DNA from: Blastococcus sp. TBT05-19
Lineage (GTDB): Bacteria > Actinomycetota > Actinomycetes > Mycobacteriales > Geodermatophilaceae
Direction: 5' to 3'
Assembly (NCBI RefSeq): GCF_003319095.1
Contig: NZ_QOHI01000003.1
Span: forward strand, 186,001 to 250,000
DNA: 64,000 nt
Below, piece after piece: positions 47,173 to 53,535 of the stretch (position 1 is the stretch's first letter; each line of letters opens with the position of its first letter). The notes under the pieces are model-generated. The model was given only the letters and a program-made list of their open reading frames with translations. It was not told the origin of the DNA and made no database searches. A program made the translations under genes and the position numbers.

Positions 47173-48435
47173 GTGACCACGTCCCTCGCCGCGCCGCCGC
47201 GCCCGCCGCTGGCGCGCCCGCGCTCCGGCCGGGTGATCTCCGGTGTGGCCGCGGGGACGGCGGTGCACCTGCGGCAGGACCCGGTCGTGGTGCGCGTGGC
47301 CTTCGCGCTGCTCGCGGTCACCGGCCTCGGCGTGATCGCCTACGCCCTGCTCTGGATGACCATGCCGGTGGCCGCCCCGGGTGAGGACCCGGCGCCGGCC
47401 TCGGCCGCCTGGCGGCCCGCCGGCAAGCGGCAGTGGGCGGCCCTGGTCGTGCTCGGGCTGGTGGCGGCCTCGCTGCTCGGCGAGCTGACGAGGTGGACCA
47501 GCAGCGACGTCGTCCTGCCGCTGCTGCTGGTCGGCGCCGGTCTCGCCGTCATCTGGCGGCAGCTGGACACCGACCGGACGCTGGCCGTCAGCGGGGTGCG
47601 GTGGGCCCTGGCCGGCGGCGTCGCGCTCGCCGGCGGCGGCCTGGTGATCCTGCTGGCCACCACCGGCCAGTTGGCCAACGCGCGCAACGGCTTCGCCGCG
47701 ACCCTCGTCATCCTCACCGGGCTGGTCCTGGCGACGGCGCCGCTGTGGCGCCGGCTGCTGGACTCGCGGGCCGAGGAGCGCGCCGCGCGCATCCGGTCCG
47801 AAGAGCGCGCCGCGGTCGCCGCGCACCTGCACGACTCGGTGCTGCAGACCCTGGCCCTCATCCAGCGCAACGCCGAGGAGCCGCAGGCGGTGAGCCGGCT
47901 GGCCCGCAGCCAGGAGCGCGAGCTGCGGGCCTGGCTGTACGACCCCGCGGCCGTGCGCGAGGGCGGCACCTGGGCCGGCGTCGTCGCGGGCATGGTGGCC
48001 GAGGTGGAGGCCGACCACGCCTTCACCGTCGACCCCGTCGTCGTCGGCGACGCCCCGGTCGACGAGGCGCTCGCCGCCCTGGGTGCGGCCACCCGGGAGG
48101 CGCTGGTGAACGCCGCCAAGCACTCGGGCGTCGACTCGGCCGACCTCTACACCGAGGTCACCGCCCAGCAGGTGTCGGTCTTCGTCCGCGACCGCGGCAA
48201 GGGCTTCGACCCTGCCACCGTGCCCGACGACCGCCGCGGGCTGCGCGACTCCGTGCACGGCCGCCTGGCCCGCCTCGGGGGCACGACGCTGGTGCGCTCC
48301 GCCGTCGGTGAGGGCACCGAGGTCGAGCTGACCCTGCCGAGAGGTGCCGTGAGCGGACAGGGGCGTGAGCATCGCAGCGAGGAACGAGCGAGGAGCGGAG
48401 CGCCCCGCGGGAGCGAACCGAGGAGCAGAGCGTGA
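47173..48435 (+). CDS. PspC-fused sensor histidine kinase
   Basis: The 420-residue protein begins with a PspC domain (about 15-65), continues with more membrane helices to about 192, then a HisKA_3 domain with phospho-acceptor His220 in AAHLHDSVLQTLALIQRN, and a HATPase with EALVNAAKHSG and DRGKGFDP. It pairs with the next gene. The last 27 or so residues come from a repetitive GAGCGAGGAGCGGAGCG-type stretch and look like a non-conserved run-on. An ATG/GTG further upstream is possible. Confidence 0.85.
   Translation: MTTSLAAPPRPPLARPRSGRVISGVAAGTAVHLRQDPVVVRVAFALLAVTGLGVIAYALLWMTMPVAAPGEDPAPASAAWRPAGKRQWAALVVLGLVAASLLGELTRWTSSDVVLPLLLVGAGLAVIWRQLDTDRTLAVSGVRWALAGGVALAGGGLVILLATTGQLANARNGFAATLVILTGLVLATAPLWRRLLDSRAEERAARIRSEERAAVAAHLHDSVLQTLALIQRNAEEPQAVSRLARSQERELRAWLYDPAAVREGGTWAGVVAGMVAEVEADHAFTVDPVVVGDAPVDEALAALGAATREALVNAAKHSGVDSADLYTEVTAQQVSVFVRDRGKGFDPATVPDDRRGLRDSVHGRLARLGGTTLVRSAVGEGTEVELTLPRGAVSGQGREHRSEERARSGAPRGSEPRSRA
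48360..48431 (+). repeat. GAGCGAGGAGCGGAGCG-type repeat at the kinase 3' end
   Basis: Related units GCGAGGAACGAGCGAGGAGC and GAGCGAACCGAGGAGCAGAG follow each other. The reverse complement of the motif resembles the loop GCTCGCTCCGCTCGCG of hairpin copies B and D, suggesting one dispersed family. Confidence 0.4.
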
Positions 48436-49085
48436 CGCATCGGGTGTTCCTGGTCGACGACCACGCGATGGTGCGGGCGGGGGTGCGTGCCGAGCTCGGC
48501 GACGCCGTCGACGTCGTCGGTGAGGCGGCCGACGTCCCGACCGCGATCGAGGGCATCCGCGCCACGCGACCCGACGTCGTCCTGCTCGACGTGCACCTGC
48601 CCGGCGGCGACGGCCGGGCGGTGCTCGAGGCGCTGCGCGGCGAGCTGCCGGACGTGCGCTGGCTGGCGCTGTCGGTGTCCGACGCCGCGGAGGACGTCAT
48701 CGCGGTCATCCGGGCCGGTGCGCGCGGCTACGTCACGAAGACCATCTCCGGGCCGGACCTGCTGGACGCGCTGCGCCGGGTGGCCGACGGTGACGTCGTG
48801 TTCAGCCCGCGGCTGGCCGGCTTCGTGCTCGACGCGTTCTCCGCCGGCCCCGCCGCGCCCGCGCCCGCCGAGGAGGTCACCGACCCCGGGCTGGACCTCC
48901 TGAGCGCGCGCGAGCGCGAGGTGATGCAGCTGCTGGCCCGCGGCTACACCTACCGCGAGATCGGCTCCCGGCTGTTCATCTCGGTGAAGACGGTGGAGTC
49001 GCACGCCTCGAACGTGCTCCGCAAGCTTCAGCTGTCCAACCGCAACGAGCTCACCCGGTGGGCGGCGACCAACCGCCTGCTCTGA
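48432..49085 (+). CDS. LuxR/NarL-family response regulator
   Basis: The 217-residue protein has the receiver acidic pair at FLVDDHAMVRAG, phospho-Asp53 in VVLLDVHLPGGDG, Ser in LALSVSDA and Lys in GYVTKTIS. A C-terminal LuxR helix-turn-helix follows (LSAREREVMQLLARGYTYREI, VKTVESHASNVLRKL). The GTG overlaps the kinase stop (GTGA). With the kinase and the LiaF-like protein it forms an envelope-stress type system (inference from domains). Confidence 0.9.
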   Translation: MTHRVFLVDDHAMVRAGVRAELGDAVDVVGEAADVPTAIEGIRATRPDVVLLDVHLPGGDGRAVLEALRGELPDVRWLALSVSDAAEDVIAVIRAGARGYVTKTISGPDLLDALRRVADGDVVFSPRLAGFVLDAFSAGPAAPAPAEEVTDPGLDLLSAREREVMQLLARGYTYREIGSRLFISVKTVESHASNVLRKLQLSNRNELTRWAATNRLL

Positions 49086-49088
49086 GCG

Positions 49089-49394
49089 TCAGGCCGACTG
49101 CGCCGCGACGTGCGCGCGGGCGTCCTCGACCAGCGGCGCGGGGTCGCCCGCGCCGGTGAGCACCACCCACCCGTTCATTCGGCGGCCCTCCATCGGCTCG
49201 AACGGGGTGCCGCCGCCGTCCTCGACCAGCGCGGTGGGCCGGGCCGGCGGGAGCTTGAGCACCAGCTGCCCGTCCCACCGGATGGCGAAGAACTTCCGGC
49301 CGGTCCGCAGCCCCTGGCAGCCGAACATCGTGCCGCGCGTGACCTCGCCGTCGGTGAACCGGTCGACGAGGCCCTCCCAGCCGTCCTCCGTCAT
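49089..49394 (-). CDS. TfoX N-terminal domain protein
   Basis: The 101-residue protein has GTMFGCQGLRTGRKFFAIRWDGQLVLKL and MNGWVVL, the TfoX_N pattern. Free-standing TfoX_N proteins in actinobacteria have no established role. ATG 49394 lies six bases after CAGGAT. It converges on the response regulator with a three-base gap. Confidence 0.8.
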   Translation of the reverse strand: MTEDGWEGLVDRFTDGEVTRGTMFGCQGLRTGRKFFAIRWDGQLVLKLPPARPTALVEDGGGTPFEPMEGRRMNGWVVLTGAGDPAPLVEDARAHVAAQSA

Positions 49395-49400
49395 GCGGGC

Positions 49401-49406
49401 ATCCTG
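49401..49406 (-). promoter_or_regulatory. -10 hexamer for the leaderless TfoX gene
   Basis: CAGGAT on the minus strand lies six bases before the ATG at 49394. Confidence 0.4.
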
Positions 49407-49434
49407 CCGGGACCGGGCGCGCGGGTCCACGGTC

Positions 49435-50595
49435 TCAGACGCCGAAGGCCGCCCGGCGGAAGGCGTCGAACAGCGGGGGAGGCTGCGGCGAGGACCACAT
49501 CTGGTTGGTGAGCAGCACGGCCGAGACGTCGGTGACCGGGTCGGTCCACCAGGTGCTGCCCAGCCCGCCGTCCCAGCCGTAGGACCCGGCGTGCCGTCCG
49601 CCCGGCTCGTCGGTGCGCCGCACGCCGATGCCCAGGCCCCAGCCGCCGCCCTCGTCGTCCACCGGTCCGACCTGCTCGGTGGTCATGGCGGAGACCGCGG
49701 CCTCGGTCAGCACCCGGGAACCGTCCGGAGCGCGACCGCCGTCGGCCAGCATGCGGGCCAGGGCGCCGAGGTCGTCGACGGTGGACACCAGGCCGTCGCC
49801 GCCGTCGGGGAACGCCGGGGGGAGGGCCCACTGGCCGTCCGCGGCGTCGTAGCGGTCCCGGGTGCCGTCGGGACCGGGCGGTGTCCAGTGCGGGCCCAGC
49901 CGGTCCCGGGCCGCGGCCGGCACGCCGAACCCGGTGTCGCGCATCGCCAGCGGCTCGAGGACCCGCCCGGCGAGCACCTCGGGGAGCGGTCGGCCCGCGG
50001 CCCGCGCCACCAGCACGCCGAGCACGCTCGCTCCGACGTGGTAGAGCCAGCGCGTCCCCGGCTGGTGCGCCAGGGGCACGCTGCCCAGCAGGCGCATCCA
50101 CTCGTCGGCCGGGGGCGCGGCCTGCGGCTGCGGTGGGCCGGCGGGCAGCCCGGCGGCGGCCAGCGCCGCCACCGTCGGGGAGGGCCACGGCACCGTGAAG
50201 TCCAGGCCCAGCCCGAGCCGGAAGGTCAACAGGTCGCGCACGGTGATCGGGCGGACCGCGGGCGCGGTCCCCGCTCCCGGGTCGGCCGGATCGGCGAGGA
50301 CCTGGCGGTCGGCCAGCTCCGGGAGGACGTCGTCCACCGGGTCGTCGAGGCGGAGCACGCCGTCGTCGACCAGCGTCATCGCGGCCACGGCCACCACCGG
50401 CTTGGTGACCGAGGAGATCCGGAAGACGCTGTCCGGCTCGACGGGGTCGTCGCTGCCGGGCACGTGCGTGCCGGCCGCCCCGCGGGAGAGGACCTTCCCG
50501 CCCCGGACGACGAGCCAGGCAGCGCCGGGCACCTGCCCCGCCGACACCGCCTCGGCCACCGTCGTGCCGATCCGTCCCGCCCGCTGTCCGTCCAC
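49435..50595 (-). CDS. Serine hydrolase of the beta-lactamase (class C/EstB) family
   Basis: The 386-residue protein has the nucleophile motif SxxK as SSVTK near residue 61, a YxN-like Tyr in LYHVGASVLGV and a third motif around HAGSYGWDGGLGST. There is no signal peptide, so it is likely a cytoplasmic esterase or D-amino peptidase rather than a resistance enzyme. The GTG start is at 50595. It is not overlapped with the PIG-L gene upstream (37-base gap). Confidence 0.82.
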   Translation of the reverse strand: MDGQRAGRIGTTVAEAVSAGQVPGAAWLVVRGGKVLSRGAAGTHVPGSDDPVEPDSVFRISSVTKPVVAVAAMTLVDDGVLRLDDPVDDVLPELADRQVLADPADPGAGTAPAVRPITVRDLLTFRLGLGLDFTVPWPSPTVAALAAAGLPAGPPQPQAAPPADEWMRLLGSVPLAHQPGTRWLYHVGASVLGVLVARAAGRPLPEVLAGRVLEPLAMRDTGFGVPAAARDRLGPHWTPPGPDGTRDRYDAADGQWALPPAFPDGGDGLVSTVDDLGALARMLADGGRAPDGSRVLTEAAVSAMTTEQVGPVDDEGGGWGLGIGVRRTDEPGGRHAGSYGWDGGLGSTWWTDPVTDVSAVLLTNQMWSSPQPPPLFDAFRRAAFGV

Positions 50596-50632
50596 GGAGG
50601 GGAGACCGTCGTCCCGCGGGGAACTGATCGGC

Positions 50633-51367
50633 TCAGGCGGTGTGGACGACGTGGAACACCTCGGCCAGGCGGCCGTCGGGGAGCCCGTGGGTGCGGGCGT
50701 TCTGCCGCATCCAGGCGGTGAGGAAGCCGTCCAGGTCGTCCATGTGGCTGACCTGGGTGACGTGGCGGCGCAGCGCCGCCAGCTTGCGGTCGACGAACTC
50801 CGTGACGTCGACGGCGTGGTCGGCGCGGGGGCTCGCGCCCAGCCACACCTCGGCCACGGTCCAGGCGTCGAGCCCTTCGTCGGCCAGCAGCTCGGGGAAG
50901 GCGAACGGGTTGCGGGCGTCGGGGTAGACCGCCCGCAGGGTGGACTCGCCGACGGTCATGTGGTCGGGGTGGCTCGCGCCGATGCGCTCCCAGAAGCGCT
51001 CCGGCGAGCTGGTCAGCACCCGCTGCGGCCGCACCTGGCGGATGACCCGGCTGATGTCGCGCCGCAGGTCGAGGGTCAGCTCCAGCCGGCCGTCCGGGTA
51101 GCCGAGGAAGCGGACGTCGGTGACGCCGACCTCCGCGGCCGCCGCGCGCTGCTCGGCCTGCCGCAGCGGCCCCATCTGCTCGCGCGGCGTCTCGTCGAAC
51201 CCGCCGGCGTCGCCGTCGGTGACGATCAGGTAGGTGACCTCGGTGCCCGCCGCCGTCCAGGAGGCGACGGTGCCGGCGCTGCCGAAGTCGACGTCGTCGG
51301 GGTGGGCGAGCACGCACAGCGCGCGCTCGACGTGCTCGGCGGGGTGCTGCGGGAGGGGTCCGGTCAC
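50633..51367 (-). CDS. PIG-L/LmbE family deacetylase
   Basis: The 244-residue protein has the zinc motif AHPDDVDFGSAGT near the N-terminus and SHPDHMTVGE further on, both typical of LmbE/PIG-L deacetylases such as MshB and mycothiol conjugate amidase. Its exact substrate is unknown. GTG 51367 overlaps the sigma factor stop (GTGA), so it is the third gene of an operon with the broken decarboxylase gene and the ECF41 sigma factor. Confidence 0.85.
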   Translation of the reverse strand: MTGPLPQHPAEHVERALCVLAHPDDVDFGSAGTVASWTAAGTEVTYLIVTDGDAGGFDETPREQMGPLRQAEQRAAAAEVGVTDVRFLGYPDGRLELTLDLRRDISRVIRQVRPQRVLTSSPERFWERIGASHPDHMTVGESTLRAVYPDARNPFAFPELLADEGLDAWTVAEVWLGASPRADHAVDVTEFVDRKLAALRRHVTQVSHMDDLDGFLTAWMRQNARTHGLPDGRLAEVFHVVHTA

Positions 51368-52266
51368 CCGCGGGAGCCTATGCCCGCGAGCTTCTCGGGG
51401 TTCCGGACGAGGAGGACCTGCTCGATGCGGCCGTCGACGACGACCAGCGACATCGCCAGCAGCGGGTCGCCGTCGGTCCAGGCCACGATGCCGGGCCCGC
51501 CGTTGACCTCCGCGACCTCGATCCGCAGACCGGCGAGCTCCATGCCCTGGGCGGCCACCCCGACCGCGAAGCGGGCGACCTTGTCGGCGCCGGTGATCGG
51601 CCGCAGCGCCGCCGTCACCTTGCCGCCGCCGTCGCTCACCAGGACGACGTCGGGGGAGAGGACCGCCAGCAGCGCGTCGACGTCCCCGCCGGCACAGGCG
51701 GCGAAGAAGCGCTCGGTGACCTCCTGCTGCGCCCGGCGATCGGTGTCGAATCGAGGCCGGCGGGCCTGCACGTGCTCGCGGGCCCGGTGCCCCATCTGCC
51801 GCACGGCGGCCTCGCTGCGGCCCAGCGCCTGCGCCACCTCGGCGACGGGCATGCCGAACACCTCGCGCAGGACGAACACGGCCCGCTCCGCGGGGGAGAG
51901 GGTCTCCAGGACCACGAGTACCGCCAGCGAGACCTGCTCGCCGAGCTCCGCGGTCTCGTCCGGGCCCGCGGGCGGGGGTGCGGCGGCCACCGGGTCGCTG
52001 CCGGTCAGCAGCGGCTCCGGGAGCCACGGGCCCACGTAGCTCTCCCGGCGGGCGCGGGCGGAGCCGAGCCGGTCCAGGGCCAGGTTGGTGGCGATCCGCA
52101 CCAGGTAGGAGCGCGCGTCGGCCACCTCGTCCCGGTCGGCCGCCGACCAGCGCAGCCAGGTGTCCTGGACGACGTCCTCGGCGTCGGCCACGCTGCCCAG
52201 CATCTGGTAGGCCACGGAGAACAGCAGCCCTCGGTGGCGGTCGAACGGGGCGAGGGGCGGGGTCAT
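51364..52266 (-). CDS. ECF41-type sigma factor with SnoaL-like C-terminal extension
   Basis: The 300-residue protein has sigma region 2 (YQMLGSVADAEDVVQDTWLRW) and region 4 (ERAVFVLREVFGMPVAEVAQ, then SEAAVRQMGHRARE). A C-terminal extension has a SnoaL-like fold. The ECF41 signatures are present: WLPEP at 81-85, DGGGK at 212-216 and NPEKL at 289-293. In this group the extension controls activity in place of an anti-sigma factor. The ATG overlaps the preceding gene's stop (ATGA). Confidence 0.92.
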   Translation of the reverse strand: MTPPLAPFDRHRGLLFSVAYQMLGSVADAEDVVQDTWLRWSAADRDEVADARSYLVRIATNLALDRLGSARARRESYVGPWLPEPLLTGSDPVAAAPPPAGPDETAELGEQVSLAVLVVLETLSPAERAVFVLREVFGMPVAEVAQALGRSEAAVRQMGHRAREHVQARRPRFDTDRRAQQEVTERFFAACAGGDVDALLAVLSPDVVLVSDGGGKVTAALRPITGADKVARFAVGVAAQGMELAGLRIEVAEVNGGPGIVAWTDGDPLLAMSLVVVDGRIEQVLLVRNPEKLAGIGSRG

Positions 52267-52639
52267 GCCGGGATCCCGCAGCGGTCCCGGAACCCCTGGC
52301 TGGTCAGCCCGAGGGCGCTGGTGAGGCGGGACCGCGAGTTCTCCACGGAGCTGATCATCGTCAGCTCGACGAGCCGCGCGTCGTCCGGGTGCCTCCGCAG
52401 CTCGGCCACCATCTCGTCGGTGACCTCCAGCGGCGTCGAGGTCATCGCCTGGGCGTAGGCCATCACCTGCCGCTCCAGGTCGGAGTGGACGGCGCTGTCC
52501 CGCCACCGGGGCACGTCGCGCAGCTCGGCCGGGTCCACCCCGCGCCGGGATCCAGGACGGCGCCGTACGCCCGACGCGAGTACCACCCGGTCAGCCGGGT
52601 CATCAGCGTGCGGGGCGGGTCGAGAGGGATGCGGGCCAT
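52263..52639 (-). pseudogene. Carboxymuconolactone decarboxylase family gene, internally deleted
   Basis: From ATG 52639, after GAGAGAGGAACC, the frame gives MARIPLDPPRTLMTRLTGWY and SRRAYGAVLDPG, the usual start of ECF41-linked decarboxylase-like proteins. Near 52545 the homology jumps to another frame, which gives RRGVDPAELRDVPRWRDS, then LERQVMAYAQAMT and SALGLTSQGFRDRC to the stop. The central 60 or so residues, including the CxxC active region, are missing. A deletion with frameshift is the simplest reading. Confidence 0.75.
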
Positions 52640-52735
52640 CGTCGGTTCCTCTCTCCGGTCGGGTGCACCGGTGGAGACGAGGCAGCCGCCGCGGGTGTGA
52701 CACGGGGCGGTGGCGACGGCGCGACCGGGGTCGCG

Positions 52736-52741
52736 CAGACT
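52736..52741 (+). promoter_or_regulatory. -10 hexamer for the leaderless gene at 52748
   Basis: CAGACT lies six bases before the GTG. Confidence 0.4.
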
Positions 52742-52747
52742 CGCCGC

Positions 52748-53041
52748 GTGCCCTCGTTCACCCTCTCCGTCGCGCTGCGCTCCTCGACGCCGCTGGACGA
52801 CGACGCGATCGACCGCATCCGTGCCGCGCTGCGCCCCGACGACCCGGAGCTCAGGGTCTGGCGGGAGCCGGACCGGGCGGTGCTGCGGGTGGCCACCGAG
52901 TGCGAGGCCGCGGACCTCGACGCCGCCCTGACCCTGGGGAAGGACCTGGCCGACGAGGCCGGCGCCGCGTGCCCGGGCCGCGTGTTCGAGGTGGCCGCGA
53001 TGGACGACGAGGACTCGCAGGTCTGGCGCAGCGGGCCCTGA
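52748..53041 (+). CDS. Small protein of unknown function
   Basis: The 97-residue acidic protein PSFTLSVALRSSTPLDDDAI with VLRVATECEAADLDAALTLG looks like a compact alpha/beta fold without membrane segments or catalytic motif. I do not recognise a family. GTG 52748 is six bases after CAGACT; an ATG-like start 51 bases upstream in frame is possible. It converges on chorismate mutase with a three-base gap. Confidence 0.65.
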   Translation: MPSFTLSVALRSSTPLDDDAIDRIRAALRPDDPELRVWREPDRAVLRVATECEAADLDAALTLGKDLADEAGAACPGRVFEVAAMDDEDSQVWRSGP

Positions 53042-53044
53042 GGG

Positions 53045-53320
53045 TCAGAGCTTCCCGCGGCCCTGGCGCAGCAGCAGCATCCCGAGCGCGGCGCCGTCGG
53101 TGCCGAGCGCCTCGCGGAAGCGGGCGAGGACCTGCTGCTCGCGGGAGAGGTTGAGCCGGGTGCCGCCGCTGGCCTTGCGCAGTTCGCCGATCTCCTGGGA
53201 GACGGCCAGGCGGCGCTGGACCAGGTCGATGATCGCGGCGTCGCACGCGTCGATCTCGGTGCGCAGTGCGCCGATGCGCTCCACGTCGGTGCCGGTGACG
53301 GCGGCGGGGGGCGTGCTCAT
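53045..53320 (-). CDS. aroQ: Chorismate mutase, AroQ fold
   Basis: The 91-residue all-helical enzyme converts chorismate to prephenate, the branch to Phe and Tyr. LRTEIDACDAAIIDLVQRRL and SQEIGELRKASGGTR hold the conserved Arg and Lys residues, and the end LGMLLLRQGRGKL matches actinobacterial enzymes such as Rv0948c. ATG 53320 follows GAAGGAGA. Upstream on the same strand lie a terminator hairpin and a short leader frame with Phe-Tyr-Tyr, which suggests attenuation. Confidence 0.93.
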   Translation of the reverse strand: MSTPPAAVTGTDVERIGALRTEIDACDAAIIDLVQRRLAVSQEIGELRKASGGTRLNLSREQQVLARFREALGTDGAALGMLLLRQGRGKL

Positions 53321-53366
53321 GGGGGTCTCCTTCGGTCGTCCGGCCCGGGACCCCTGAGAACGAGAA

Positions 53367-53395
53367 ACGCCCCGGGCTCCTCGGGCCCGGGGCGT
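53367..53395 (-). terminator. Attenuator hairpin ahead of chorismate mutase
   Basis: On the minus strand the arms 53395-53385 and 53377-53367 pair perfectly over 11 bases, followed by TTTCTCGTTCTC. It lies between the leader peptide stop and the aroQ start, the position of a regulatory terminator. Confidence 0.7.
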
Positions 53396-53411
53396 CTGTT
53401 GCGGCGTGTGC

Positions 53412-53474
53412 TCAGCCAGCGGTGACGGACACCGGATCCCGGTGGCCGTAGTAAAAGCTGACGGTGGCGAGCAC
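53412..53474 (-). CDS. Aromatic leader peptide of chorismate mutase
   Basis: GTG 53474 opens a 20-codon frame MLATVSFYYGHRDPVSVTAG ending in TGA at 53414-53412. Codons 7-9 are Phe-Tyr-Tyr, the end products of the pathway started by chorismate mutase. A hairpin with arms 53430-53435 and 53439-53444 follows the FYY codons, and the terminator begins 16 bases after the stop. The start lies six bases after CAGACT, so it is probably leaderless. Confidence 0.65.
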   Translation of the reverse strand: MLATVSFYYGHRDPVSVTAG

Positions 53475-53480
53475 GGTGCG

Positions 53481-53486
53481 AGTCTG
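53481..53486 (-). promoter_or_regulatory. -10 hexamer for the aroQ leader transcript
   Basis: CAGACT on the minus strand lies six bases before the leader peptide GTG. Confidence 0.45.
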
Positions 53487-53520
53487 CCACAGGCCGGTCG
53501 GAACCGTCACCCGTTCGGCT

Positions 53521-53526
53521 TACAGT
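53521..53526 (+). promoter_or_regulatory. -10 hexamer for pcrA
   Basis: TACAGT lies nine bases before the pcrA ATG, so the transcript would be leaderless or nearly so. Confidence 0.4.
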
Positions 53527-53535
53527 GGCTCCGTC

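Noticed and set aside
48360-48431. A CRISPR-like or tandem repeat array
   Set aside because: The repeats are short, imperfect and lack regular spacers. They look like a dispersed GC-rich motif.
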